A stretch of 64,000 bases of DNA from Actinoplanes cyaneus (GTDB lineage Bacteria; Actinomycetota; Actinomycetes; Mycobacteriales; Micromonosporaceae): assembly GCF_016862095.1 (NCBI RefSeq), contig NZ_BOMH01000063.1:1-64000 (forward strand), written 5' to 3'. Positions 53,672 to 61,933 of this stretch are shown here, in pieces. How positions within the stretch are numbered: the stretch's first letter is position 1; the number at the start of each line of letters is the position of its first letter. Both the position numbers and the translations under genes were made by a program. Under the pieces are notes generated by a model, which was not told the origin of the DNA, made no database searches, and saw only the letters and a list, made by a program, of their open reading frames with translations.

Positions 53672-55072
53672 ATGTGGACAATCATCGCCGCCGTCATGAG
53701 CGGGGCGCTCTGGTTCGGCGGAACGGGATTGCATCCGATCTCCGCGCTGACCTGGCTCGCCCCGCTCCCTCTCCTCCTGATCGCGCCCCGCGTGCGCCCG
53801 CGAACGATGCTGGCCGCCGTCACGGCGGCCTGGCTCGTCGGCCAGCTCAATGTGATCTCTTACTACCACGGGACCCTGCAACTGCCGCTCGCCCTGGTCG
53901 GCGGCGTGATGGCGTTCGGCGCGGGGCTGGCAGCCGGCACGGTCCTGGGCGCCCGCTTCCTTCTTGTCCGCGGCCGGGTGATGACCGCCGTCCTGGTCGC
54001 TCCCGCCCTGTGGGTGCTGGGGGAGTATGCGGTGTCCCGCCTGTTGCCGAACGGCGCCTGGTGGAGTCTCGCCTACACCCAGGCGAGTGTGCGCCCGGTC
54101 ATCCAGCTGACCGCGCTCACCGGCGTCTGGGGTGTCACCTACCTGTTGCTCGCGGCGCCGATCGCTCTCGCCGCCGTGTCCACCTTCCCGAGGCCCGCCG
54201 CCGCCTGCCTGCTCGCCTTCGCGCTGGCGGTCGCCACCTGGTCAGCGGTGGCGACGACCTCGCCCACGGCCCGGAGCCAGCCCCTCGGCTCGGTCGGCCT
54301 GGTCGCGCTGGAACAGCCCGACGACGGTATGCCGATCGATCAGCCCGAAGGCCGTGAGCTGCTCCTGCGGTATGCCGCCCGGGCGATCGGACTGGCCGGC
54401 CGAGGGGCGCGGACCATCGTGCTGCCGGAGAAGGTGTTCGGTGTCAGTGACGCGACGCTGCCGCAGCTGGTCGACGCTTTCCGGCCGGTCGGGGCGCGGG
54501 TGGTCGTCGGGGCGGTGCTGCGGAAGCACAACGTCGCGCTGGTCGTGGAACCGTCCGGCGCGCTCACGACGTACGAGAAACAGCATTTGATCCCGGGGTT
54601 GGAGGAATGGCTGCTGCCGGGGCGCGATGACCTGATCGTCGGCGGTCAGGACGGGGTGGCGATCTGCAAGGACCTCGACTTCCCGGGGCTGGTCCGGCGA
54701 TATCGGTCGAAGGGTGCGACCACGCTGCTCGTGCCCGCGCTCGACTTCCGTGGGGACGGATGGCTGCACAGCAGGATGGCGCTGGTCAGGGGTGTGGAGA
54801 ACGGGATGACCGTGGTCCGCGCCGCGGGGTTCGGCCGGTTGACCGTCTCCGACCCGACCGGCCGGGTGCTCGGCGAGGCCACGGCCGGCGACGCCGAGCT
54901 GCTGGTCACGGTGTCGCCTGCGGCGCGGGCCACGCTCTACTCCCGTGCCGGGGACTGGTTCTTGATCTTGCTGGTGGTCTTGGTGGTCTCGTCCGGCAGC
55001 AGGCTGTGGTGGGGCCGGGCGAAAGCCGCGAGGACCAGCGCGACCAGGCCGAGCAGGGTGCCGAGTTGCTGA
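53672..55072 (+). CDS. apolipoprotein N-acyltransferase-like membrane protein
   Basis: A 466-residue protein from ATG 53672 (AGGAGG upstream). About six N-terminal membrane helices precede a nitrilase-type domain. The E-K-C triad is visible: Glu in TIVLPEKVFG, Lys in TYEKQHLIPGLEEWLLPG, and Cys in GVAICKDLDF. This is the Lnt architecture, which adds the third acyl chain to lipoproteins. A final helix (DWFLILLVVLVVSS) is present. The last 136 bp overlap the convergent gene at 54937. It is divergent from the kinase gene. Confidence 0.82.
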   Translation: MWTIIAAVMSGALWFGGTGLHPISALTWLAPLPLLLIAPRVRPRTMLAAVTAAWLVGQLNVISYYHGTLQLPLALVGGVMAFGAGLAAGTVLGARFLLVRGRVMTAVLVAPALWVLGEYAVSRLLPNGAWWSLAYTQASVRPVIQLTALTGVWGVTYLLLAAPIALAAVSTFPRPAAACLLAFALAVATWSAVATTSPTARSQPLGSVGLVALEQPDDGMPIDQPEGRELLLRYAARAIGLAGRGARTIVLPEKVFGVSDATLPQLVDAFRPVGARVVVGAVLRKHNVALVVEPSGALTTYEKQHLIPGLEEWLLPGRDDLIVGGQDGVAICKDLDFPGLVRRYRSKGATTLLVPALDFRGDGWLHSRMALVRGVENGMTVVRAAGFGRLTVSDPTGRVLGEATAGDAELLVTVSPAARATLYSRAGDWFLILLVVLVVSSGSRLWWGRAKAARTSATRPSRVPSC

Positions 55073-56094
55073 CAGCCATAGAACCAGGTGACGCCCAGCG
55101 ACCAGAACGGCCCGGCGCCCGGCGACCGCGTAATCCAGAACTCGTCGACGAAGCCGAGGAGACCCAGAATGGCGAGCGGCAACAGGAAGAACAGAGCGAC
55201 ACCGGTCAACGCGGTGGTGAGCGCGCGCACTCTGCTGCTCGCCGCGCGTTCGGTGCGGCGGCTGGCCCAGCCGGTCAGCAGCCAGCCGATCAGGCCGCCG
55301 GCGAGCCAGCCGAGGGCGCCGGCTGCCGGAACGTACCAGGCGGGCATCCGGGTGAGGTTGGCGTCGGCATAGAAACTGCCGACTGGTGTGCCCACGACGT
55401 CGGTCTCCGCTCCGACATAGAGGTGAAGGTTGCCGCGGTCGGCCGTGAGTGTCGTCCCGGACTCGTCCAGCTTGCCGGTGGCGATCACGGTCGCGCCGGT
55501 CGGCGACACGTCCTGCACCGTCCAGCCGGCCTCGGTCAGCCGCCGGGCCGTCTCCGTCATCCAGGTGTGGTAATCGTCGGCGATGTACATGGCGGCCGGG
55601 GCGAAGTTGTACTCGGCGTAACCGAAGTCCTCCTCGTGACCATGGCGAACGACGTCGAGCGTGGAAGGCTCGTCGAGGTCGTGGAACAGCCCGCCGGCGT
55701 CGCGGGATCCGTCGACCTGCAGGCCGGGGAAGACCGTGCCGGTGATCTCGGCGAGTTTCCCGCCGCTGGGGTAATCGGGAACGGCCTCCCACGCCCCGCG
55801 CACCGCGAAGGCGGCGGCGAGGTAACCGGTGACCAGAGCGACCATGACGGCCACGACGACCACCGCCCTGCTGGCGGGTCGGCCCAGCCGGGCACGGAGT
55901 CCACGGCGCACCAGGTCGGCGGTCTCCCGCGTGGTCGGCCACGCCCGGCTCGGCGGGGCCATCTCCAGCAGCGTGTCGAGCAGTTCCTCCCGCCGTCGGC
56001 CGGCGGGATAGACCCGCAGCACCCGCCGGTAACGCCGCTCCAGCTTCCGGGCGGCCGTGCTGTTCGTGGCTTCCTCGCTGTCGTTGTTGCTCAT
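54937..56094 (-). CDS. PadR-linked membrane protein, unknown
   Basis: A 385-residue protein from ATG 56094 (overlapping the PadR stop by ATGA). It begins with a basic, cytoplasmic ~80 residues (KLERRYRRVLRVYPAGRRREELLDTLLEMAPP) resembling the N-terminal region of PadR-linked permease-type proteins. One helix (VVVVAVMVALVTGYLAAAFAV), a large extracellular part, then three or four helices (LGWLAGGLIGWLLTGWA, LTGVALFFLLPLAILGLLGF, LGTLLGLVALVLAAFA). Function unknown. Probably regulated by PadR. Confidence 0.75.
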   Translation of the reverse strand: MSNNDSEEATNSTAARKLERRYRRVLRVYPAGRRREELLDTLLEMAPPSRAWPTTRETADLVRRGLRARLGRPASRAVVVVAVMVALVTGYLAAAFAVRGAWEAVPDYPSGGKLAEITGTVFPGLQVDGSRDAGGLFHDLDEPSTLDVVRHGHEEDFGYAEYNFAPAAMYIADDYHTWMTETARRLTEAGWTVQDVSPTGATVIATGKLDESGTTLTADRGNLHLYVGAETDVVGTPVGSFYADANLTRMPAWYVPAAGALGWLAGGLIGWLLTGWASRRTERAASSRVRALTTALTGVALFFLLPLAILGLLGFVDEFWITRSPGAGPFWSLGVTWFYGCQQLGTLLGLVALVLAAFARPHHSLLPDETTKTTSKIKNQSPARE

Positions 56095-56471
56095 GCCAGC
56101 CTGCCGAGCTTCGGGAATGCGGCGGTGCGGCCGAGAGCTGGGCCCAACTCGGGGCGGCCTGCGGCCAGCTGCTGCCGGGCAGTCCGGGCGCTGAGCCGCA
56201 ACCGCTCGGCTTCGGCTTCCAGCGCCGTCGCGCCGTCGCTGGTGAGGCGGTAATAGCGGCGGCTGCGGCCGTCGACCACCTCATCGTGGTCGGCCTCGAC
56301 CAGGCCTTCGGCGGTCAGCCGGTCGAGCGCCGCATAGAGGGTGCCGGCCAGCAGTTTCACCTGCCCGCCGGTGAGTCGTGAGACTTCCTGGAGCACGCCG
56401 TAACCGTGCCGGGGCTCTGCGGCGAGCGCGGTCAGGATCCAGAAGGTGGGTTCTCGCATGGGCTTCGCCAT
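56091..56471 (-). CDS. PadR-family regulator
   Basis: A 126-residue protein from ATG 56471. Winged-helix PadR features: PTFWILTALAAEPRHGYGVLQEVSRLTGGQVKLLAGTLYAALDRLTAEGLVEA, then DGRSRRYYRLTSDG. It is short and without an extra effector domain. It is the first gene of a two-gene operon with the membrane protein at 54937, and its promoter at 56478-56507 gives a nearly leaderless start. Autoregulation is inferred. Confidence 0.9.
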   Translation of the reverse strand: MAKPMREPTFWILTALAAEPRHGYGVLQEVSRLTGGQVKLLAGTLYAALDRLTAEGLVEADHDEVVDGRSRRYYRLTSDGATALEAEAERLRLSARTARQQLAAGRPELGPALGRTAAFPKLGRLA

Positions 56472-56477
56472 GGCAGC

Positions 56478-56507
56478 AATATAAAGATCACTTGAGTATG
56501 AGGTCAA
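56478..56507 (-). promoter_or_regulatory. candidate promoter of the PadR operon
   Basis: Read on the minus strand, TTGACC (56502-56507) and TATATT (56478-56483) are spaced by 18 bp. The predicted start falls on or next to the ATG at 56471. ACTCAA occurs twice nearby and could be part of a PadR site. Confidence 0.5.
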
Positions 56508-56543
56508 CGATTGAGTCCGTGTTGCGGGGGTATGTCCTGGCCC

Positions 56544-56750
56544 ATGGGACTCGAAAATCAAGAGATCATCAGCTCCGACCCGGCAGGCACCGACGGCGAA
56601 GGGGTGGCCGACGGCGGAGGCAACCCGCTGGGACGTGACGGTGGCGCCGACGGGGGCGCGGAACGCGAGAAGCCGCACGGCGAGGGCCTGGCGGACGGCG
56701 GCGCCAACCCGCAGGGCGCGGATGGAGGCGCCGACGGCAGCGCGGAGTGA
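56544..56750 (+). CDS. Asp/Gly/Ala repeat peptide (possible RiPP-like precursor)
   Basis: A 68-residue protein from ATG 56544. Leader MGLENQEIISSDPAGTDGEG, then two repeat units of ~24 residues of the form xADGGxN-xxGxDGGADGxAE. It is homologous to the protein at 58782: both share an SS(A)DPA..GEG junction and ADGGAN..DGGADG units. No ribosome binding site is obvious. It is divergent from the PadR gene and has no enzyme gene directly next to it. Its role as a precursor is an inference from repeat form and the paralogue beside an oxygenase. Confidence 0.65.
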   Translation: MGLENQEIISSDPAGTDGEGVADGGGNPLGRDGGADGGAEREKPHGEGLADGGANPQGADGGADGSAE

Positions 56751-56888
56751 CCGCGGCCCCAGCTTGGCTCGGCAGCTAGCTGAGCTCGCAGCCAGCGTGG
56801 CTCGGCAGCTTGGAACCGATGACGACGCCGCCTGACCGCGGCGGTCAACGCGGCCAGGCGGCCGGGGGACGATGACGGGGTGGAGTGG

Positions 56889-57821
56889 TCAGCGGCGGCG
56901 GAACGTGGCGCGATAGCTCTGCGGGCTCGTGCCGACGACTCTCTTGAAACGGTCCCGGAAAGCGGTGGGCGACCCGAACCCGACCCGGCCCGCGATCACC
57001 TCGACCGGCTCGTCGCCCGCTTCCAGCAGGTGCTGCGCCCGCCGGATCCGGGCCCGCAGCAACCACTGCAGCGGCGTGCTCCCGGTCTGCTCGCGGAAGC
57101 GGCGGTTGAGCGTCCGGACGCTCATTCCGCCCCGGGCGGCCAGGTCGGCAAGGGTCACGTCGACGTCGGTGTTCTCCTGCATCCATCGCAGCAGCGGTTC
57201 CAGCGCCGAGCCGCGTGGGGCCGGCGGTTGTGACGGCACGATGAACTGAGCCTGGCCACCCTCGCGTTCCAGCGGCATCACGGAGAGCCGGGCCGCGTCC
57301 GCGGCCACCGCCGAGCCGTGGTCGCGCCTGATCAGGTGCAGGCACAGGTCGAGGCCGGCAGCCGCGCCGGCCGAGGTCAGGAACTGGCCGTTGTCCACGT
57401 ACAGCACGTCCGGATCCACGGTGATCTCCGGGTGGCGGGCGGCCAGCGCGTCCGCCGCGATCCAGTGCGTCGTTGCCCGCAACCCGTCGAGCAGCCCGGT
57501 GGCCGCGAAGATGAACGTCCCCGTGCAGATCGACGCGATCCGCGCCCCGCCCGCGGCCGCTTTCCGGAGATGATCGAGAACGTTGTCCGGTACGACCATC
57601 GCCGTGTCCGCACAGCCCGGAAGAATGATCGTGTCCGCGTCGAGCAGCGCCTCCAGCCCCCACCGCGCCTGCAGTGTGAACGTGCCGGTGTCGACCGTCG
57701 CGGACGGCGCGCAGACCCGCACCTCGTAACGCTCGCCCGGCACCCGGCTGAACACTTCGATCGGGGTCGCGAGGTCGAACGGGATCACCTTGTCCAGCGC
57801 GAGCACCACCACGATGTGCAT
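56889..57821 (-). CDS. GlxA-type AraC-family regulator
   Basis: A 310-residue protein from ATG 57821. Residues ~1-170 are a DJ-1/PfpI-like domain (Cys in ASICTGTFIFAATGLLDG). Residues ~210-305 are AraC HTH (LAARGGMSVRTLNRRFREQTGSTPLQWLLRARI and the second VGFGSPTAFRDRFKRVVGTSPQSYR). It is a close relative in type to the protein at 39902. It stands between the two repeat-peptide regions and may regulate a neighbour; the effector is unknown. Confidence 0.88.
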   Translation of the reverse strand: MHIVVVLALDKVIPFDLATPIEVFSRVPGERYEVRVCAPSATVDTGTFTLQARWGLEALLDADTIILPGCADTAMVVPDNVLDHLRKAAAGGARIASICTGTFIFAATGLLDGLRATTHWIAADALAARHPEITVDPDVLYVDNGQFLTSAGAAAGLDLCLHLIRRDHGSAVAADAARLSVMPLEREGGQAQFIVPSQPPAPRGSALEPLLRWMQENTDVDVTLADLAARGGMSVRTLNRRFREQTGSTPLQWLLRARIRRAQHLLEAGDEPVEVIAGRVGFGSPTAFRDRFKRVVGTSPQSYRATFRRR

Positions 57822-57917
57822 GCCCGTGACCCTAGCGTGCGGCGTGGCCAGAACCCGTTGAAGGTGGGCAGTCCAGCCAGTTCTCCGGGCGGCCGGCCGT
57901 CACTAACGTCCCGTGGC

Positions 57918-58463
57918 GTGACAAAGCTCCTGCTCAGCCTGCACGTCCTGGCCGCCGTGCTCGCGATCGGCCCGGTTGCCGTAGCGGCCAGCATGTTCCC
58001 CGCCGTAACCCGCCGCGGCGATCGTCAGTCGCTGCCGCTGCTGCACCGGATCTGCCGGGTGTACGCCGTGCTCGGCGTGGCAGTCCCGGTCTTCGGCCTG
58101 GCCACCGCGAGCAGCCTCGGCGTGCTCACCGACGCCTGGCTGATCGTCTCGATCGTGCTGACCGCCGTTGCCGCGGCCCTGCTGGCGTTCGCGATCCTCC
58201 CCGCCCAGCACCGAATCGTCGCCGCAAGCACCGGCCCCGGCAGCGGAAACGCCGACGGAGGCGGGAGCGGGAACGCCGGGGCAGATGGGAGCGGGAACGC
58301 CGACGGAGGCGGGAGCCGGAACGCCGGGGGAGACGGGAGCGGAAACGCCGACGGGAACGGGAACCCGGCCCGGCTCGGCATGCTCACGGGAGTCTTCAAC
58401 CTGCTCTGGGCCGCGGTCGTCGTCCTGATGATCGTCCGCCCCGGCTCCACCACGGGCGCGTGA
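57918..58463 (+). CDS. small membrane protein with Gly/Asn/Ala repeat insert
   Basis: A 181-residue protein from GTG 57918. Helices at ~1-25 (LLLSLHVLAAVLAIGPVAVAA), ~45-65 and ~70-95, then a repeat loop (~112-150: NADGGGSG, NAGADGSG, NADGGGSR, NAGGDGSG), then a last helix (LGMLTGVFNLLWAAVVVLMIV). The membrane part resembles DUF2269-like small proteins. The loop derives from a 24-bp in-frame tandem repeat. First gene of a plus-strand run to 60265; the next gene starts 4 bp on. Confidence 0.65.
   Translation: MTKLLLSLHVLAAVLAIGPVAVAASMFPAVTRRGDRQSLPLLHRICRVYAVLGVAVPVFGLATASSLGVLTDAWLIVSIVLTAVAAALLAFAILPAQHRIVAASTGPGSGNADGGGSGNAGADGSGNADGGGSRNAGGDGSGNADGNGNPARLGMLTGVFNLLWAAVVVLMIVRPGSTTGA
58248..58364 (+). 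repeat. 24-bp in-frame tandem repeat, ~4.9 units
   Basis: Units at 58248, 58272, 58296, 58320 and a partial at 58344 each begin AACGCC. They encode eight-residue units of the form NADGGGSG/NAGADGSG within the loop of the membrane protein at 57918. Confidence 0.8.
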
Positions 58464-58467
58464 GCGA

Positions 58468-58752
58468 GTGAACCGCCCTCTCCGCATCGCCGCCGCCGTC
58501 GAGCTGCTCTCCCTGCTCGTGCTGGTGATCAACCTGGCCACCGTCCACGTCGCGCCGGTGGCATCGCTGTGCGGTCCGGTGCACGGATGCGCGTACCTCA
58601 TGATCGTGATCCTGACCGCGTGGCATCCCGCCGCCGACCGCACGGCGAAGCTGCTCGCCTGGGTCCCGGGCGTCGGCGGCCTCCTGGCGACCCGCCGGAT
58701 GAATGGGCGGCTCACCGGTGAACGGGCGGCCCACCGGATGAAGCGGGATTAG
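58468..58752 (+). CDS. DUF3817-like membrane protein
   Basis: A 94-residue protein from GTG 58468. Two or three helices: LRIAAAVELLSLLVLVINLATV, GPVHGCAYLMIVILTAW and a weaker LLAWVPGVGGLLATR. The pattern (LRxxxxxELLSLL and GPVHGxxYL) matches DUF3817-type integral membrane proteins of actinobacteria. Function unknown. It is directly after the repeat-bearing membrane protein and 29 bp before the repeat-peptide gene. Confidence 0.7.
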   Translation: MNRPLRIAAAVELLSLLVLVINLATVHVAPVASLCGPVHGCAYLMIVILTAWHPAADRTAKLLAWVPGVGGLLATRRMNGRLTGERAAHRMKRD

Positions 58753-58781
58753 GCGACCATCCATGCGGGTACGACAAGATC

Positions 58782-59036
58782 ATGACACTCAACAATGACG
58801 ACTTCTCCAGTGCAGACCCGGCCGCCGGCGAGGGCCCTGCCGACGGCGGCGCGAACGTGAACAGCCACGACGGTGGTGCTGACGGAGGAGCGAACCGGGA
58901 GGGCCCGGCCGACGGCGGCGCCGACCCGGGCGCTGTGGACGGCGGCGCCGACGGTGGCGCGTCCGGTGAGGGCCCGGCCGACGGTGGGGCCAACGTGAAC
59001 GGCCACGACGGCGGCGCGGACGGTTCCGCCTCCTGA
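58782..59036 (+). CDS. repeat peptide beside a JmjC oxygenase (candidate RiPP precursor)
   Basis: An 84-residue protein from ATG 58782. Leader MTLNNDDFSSADPAAGEG (18 residues), then three repeats of ~22 residues: PADGGANVNSHDGGADGGA, PADGGADPGAVDGGADGGA and PADGGANVNGHDGGADGSA, each followed by a short G/E linker. It is rich in Asp, Gly and Ala, with Asn/His variants, and has no hydrophobic segment or Cys. The stop overlaps the JmjC start (TGATG), so both are made together. Asp, Asn or His are plausible hydroxylation sites. This is an inference; no precursor family is recognised. Confidence 0.7.
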   Translation: MTLNNDDFSSADPAAGEGPADGGANVNSHDGGADGGANREGPADGGADPGAVDGGADGGASGEGPADGGANVNGHDGGADGSAS

Positions 59037-60265
59037 TGACCGCGACCCTGACCAGGCGAGACGCCGTCCTGCGGCGGATCGTCGCGAACGATCCGGCCGA
59101 GTTCGCCGCCTCCTGGTGGGGTCGGGCGCCATTGCTGTCCCGGGCCGCCGACCTCGGCGGCCCGGAAGGCTTCCGCGACCTGCTCTCCTCGGCGGCCGTC
59201 GACGAGCTGCTCAGCCGCCGCGGGCTGCGCACCCCGTTCCTGCGGGTCGCGCAGCAGGGCAAGGTGCTGCCGGCCGGGCGGTTCACCGGTGGCGGCGGGC
59301 CGGGTGCCGAGATCACCGACCAGGTCCACGACGAGCAGGTGATGCGCCTGTTCGCGGACGGCGCCACGCTCGTATTGCAGGGCCTGCACCGGATCTGGGA
59401 GCCACTGATCGACTTCACCGGGCGGCTCGGCGCGGAGCTTGCCCGGCCGCTGCAGGTCAACGCGTACCTGACGCCGCCGTCGAGTCAGGGCTTCGCGACC
59501 CACTACGACACGCACGACGTGTTCGTGCTGCAGGTCGAGGGCACGAAACGCTGGATCATCCACCCGCCGGTGCTGCCCGACCCGCTCGAACGGCAGCCGT
59601 GGGGCGGACGGGCCGACGAGGTCGCTGCCACCGCCGAGGGCCGGGCAGCGCTGGACGTCGTGCTGCAGCCCGGCGACGCGTTGTACCTTCCGCGCGGGTG
59701 GCTGCACTCCGCCCGTACGGACAAGGGCCGTTCTCTGCATCTGACGATCGGCATCCGTGGACTCACCCGGTACGCGCTGGTCGAGGAACTCCTCGGCATG
59801 GCAGTGACCGATCCGCGGCTGCGGGCCTCGCTGCCCTACGGCTTCGATCTCACCGATCCGGACGCGGTCGGCGCCGAACTGACCGCCACCGTCGGCGCGC
59901 TGCGCGACTGGCTGCTCACCGCTGACCCCGAGCAGGTCGCCGCGGCGCTGCGCGACCGCACGGTGACCCGCCCGGTGCCGCTGAACCCCCTCGCCCAGCT
60001 GGACTTCGCCGACTCGCTCACCCCGGCGAGCAAGATCACCGCCCGCCCCGGCCTGCGCTGGGAGCTCACCCGCGACGGCGACCGGATGACGGTGCGCCTG
60101 GCCGGCGGCCGCACGCTGACCATGCCCGTGAGCTGTGAACCCGCCGTCCGGGTCGCGCTGGACGGCGTGCCGTGCACGGTCGGGGACCTGCCGCTCGACG
60201 ATGACGCGGACCGCCTCGTGCTGGCTCGCCGGCTGCTCACCGAGGGCCTCGTGGTCCCCGGCTGA
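59036..60265 (+). CDS. JmjC-domain Fe(II)/2-oxoglutarate oxygenase (NO66/MINA-like)
   Basis: A 409-residue protein from ATG 59036. The double-stranded beta-helix domain carries the iron triad His156-x-Asp158 (ATHYDTHDVFVLQVEG) and His224 (PRGWLHSARTDKG); the 2-oxoglutarate-binding region follows (KGRSLHLTIGI, with the Lys/Arg side). The C-terminal winged-helix-type part (~290-409) resembles the dimer region of ribosomal-oxygenase relatives of NO66, MINA53 and YcfD. Members hydroxylate His, Arg or Asn/Asp side chains. Its coupling to the repeat peptide suggests that peptide as substrate; a ribosomal-protein target is an alternative. Confidence 0.88.
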   Translation: MTATLTRRDAVLRRIVANDPAEFAASWWGRAPLLSRAADLGGPEGFRDLLSSAAVDELLSRRGLRTPFLRVAQQGKVLPAGRFTGGGGPGAEITDQVHDEQVMRLFADGATLVLQGLHRIWEPLIDFTGRLGAELARPLQVNAYLTPPSSQGFATHYDTHDVFVLQVEGTKRWIIHPPVLPDPLERQPWGGRADEVAATAEGRAALDVVLQPGDALYLPRGWLHSARTDKGRSLHLTIGIRGLTRYALVEELLGMAVTDPRLRASLPYGFDLTDPDAVGAELTATVGALRDWLLTADPEQVAAALRDRTVTRPVPLNPLAQLDFADSLTPASKITARPGLRWELTRDGDRMTVRLAGGRTLTMPVSCEPAVRVALDGVPCTVGDLPLDDDADRLVLARRLLTEGLVVPG

Positions 60266-60277
60266 CCACCGCCTCAG

Positions 60278-60333
60278 CTGCCCTCTCTCGCGACCGATGG
60301 AACACCCGTCACGTCGCAAGCGAGAGAGGGCAG
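60278..60333 (+). promoter_or_regulatory. 14-bp hairpin sequestering the MFS ribosome binding site
   Basis: CTGCCCTCTCTCGC (60278-60291) pairs perfectly with GCGAGAGAGGGCAG (60320-60333), with a 28-nt loop. The right arm contains the purine-rich GAGAGAGGG just before ATG 60337, so the hairpin would hide the ribosome binding site. It may also terminate the JmjC transcript. Regulation is inferred. Confidence 0.6.
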
Positions 60334-60336
60334 TCC

Positions 60337-61920
60337 ATGGCGGAACCCGCAGCGCCGGCACGACCGGCTGACGAGGCGGGACTGGGATTCAGTCACCGCG
60401 AGATCATGGTGACGATGAGCGGCCTGGTCATCGCCATGCTGCTCGCCCAGTTGGACAACATGATCGTGGCGCCCGCGCTGCCGACGATCGTCGGTGACCT
60501 CGGTGGTCTCGAGCACCTGTCGTGGGTCACCACCGGTTACATCCTGGCGACGACCATCGCGACGCCGATCTGGGGCAAGCTCGGCGACCTCTTCGGCCGG
60601 CGGGTCACCTTCGTCGCCGCGGTCGCGTTGTTCCTGGTCGGCTCGATGCTCTGCGGCATGGCGCACAACATGGCCGAGCTCGTCGGCTTCCGCGCCGTGC
60701 AGGGCCTCGGCGCCGGCGGCCTGATCGTCGGCGTGCTCTCGATCATCGGCGAGATGATCCCGCCGCGGGACCGCAGCAGGTACCAGGGCGTCATGATGGC
60801 GGTCATGCCGGTCGCCATGATCGGTGGCCCGCTGATCGGCGGTTTCATCACCGACCACCTGTCGTGGCGGTGGGCGTTCTACGTGAACCTGCCGCTGGGC
60901 ATCGTCACGCTCGTCGTCTCCTGGATCACCCTTGCCCGCCTGCCGAAGGGCAAGGGCAAGGCGAAGATCGACTGGCTCGGCACGATCCTGCTCTCCATCT
61001 GGATCACCTCGCTCGTGCTGATCACCACGTGGGGCGGCACCGAATACGACTGGACCTCCCCGCAGATCCTCGGCCTGACCGCGCTGACCGTCGTCGGCCT
61101 GGTCGCCTTCCTCGTGGTCGAGAGCCGCCAGGCGGAGCCGATCATGCCGCTGCGCGTCTTCCGCAACCGCAACTTCGTGCTCGCCGGCGGGATCGCCTTC
61201 ATCTCCGGTTTCGCCCTCTTCGGCGCGATCGGTTACCTCCCGCAGTACCAGCAGTTCGTCCAGGGGTCGTCGGCGACCAACAGCGGTCTGCTGCTCATGC
61301 CGATGATGGCCGCCGTCATGGTGGTCAGCATCCTGGTCGGCAACGTGATCAGCCGCACCGGCCGGTACCGCGTCTTCCCGATCGTCGGCTCCGCCCTCGT
61401 GGTCGCCGGGATGTTCCTGTTCAGCACCGTCGACCTGCACACCTCCAAGACGGTCACGGCCCTCTACATGGTTGTCCTCGGCGCCGGAATGGGCGGGATC
61501 ATGCAGACCAGCACGCTGATCGCGCAGAACAACCTGGAGATGCGGGACATGGGCGCCGGCACCGGCGTCTCCACGTTCCTGCGCAACATGGGCAGCTCGC
61601 TCGGCGTGTCGATCCTCGGCGCGATCTACGCGAACCACCTGACCGGCTCGCTGTCCCAGGCGGGTGGCGCGCAGGCCAGCGGCGAGGTGTCATCGATGAC
61701 TCCGGCGGCGCTGCGCGCCATGCCGGCGGCGGCCCGCGAGATGTTCCAGAACGCGGTCACCGACGGCATCGGTTCCCTGTTCGTCTGGGGCAGCGCGGTC
61801 GCCGTGCTCGGCGTCGTCGTGGCGCTGTTCGTCCGCCACGTCCCGCTGCGCGGCAGCAAGCCCGCCGCCGAGCCGGAGCCGGCCGTCACCCCGGCCACTC
61901 CCGAACCCGCCGCCGTCTGA
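60337..61920 (+). CDS. DHA2-type (EmrB/QacA) MFS drug exporter
   Basis: A 527-residue protein with about 14 membrane helices from ATG 60337. Signatures: LAQLDNMIVAPALPTIVGDLGG at the start, GKLGDLFGRRVTFV (loop 2-3) and PVAMIGGPLIGGFITDHLSWRWAFYVNLPLG (motif C). It is of usual length for MDR-type DHA2 pumps. Substrate unknown; it could export a product of the upstream cluster, but that is speculation. Transcript end is at the hairpin 61934-61967. Confidence 0.9.
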   Translation: MAEPAAPARPADEAGLGFSHREIMVTMSGLVIAMLLAQLDNMIVAPALPTIVGDLGGLEHLSWVTTGYILATTIATPIWGKLGDLFGRRVTFVAAVALFLVGSMLCGMAHNMAELVGFRAVQGLGAGGLIVGVLSIIGEMIPPRDRSRYQGVMMAVMPVAMIGGPLIGGFITDHLSWRWAFYVNLPLGIVTLVVSWITLARLPKGKGKAKIDWLGTILLSIWITSLVLITTWGGTEYDWTSPQILGLTALTVVGLVAFLVVESRQAEPIMPLRVFRNRNFVLAGGIAFISGFALFGAIGYLPQYQQFVQGSSATNSGLLLMPMMAAVMVVSILVGNVISRTGRYRVFPIVGSALVVAGMFLFSTVDLHTSKTVTALYMVVLGAGMGGIMQTSTLIAQNNLEMRDMGAGTGVSTFLRNMGSSLGVSILGAIYANHLTGSLSQAGGAQASGEVSSMTPAALRAMPAAAREMFQNAVTDGIGSLFVWGSAVAVLGVVVALFVRHVPLRGSKPAAEPEPAVTPATPEPAAV

Positions 61921-61933
61921 CCCGCACCCCTGC

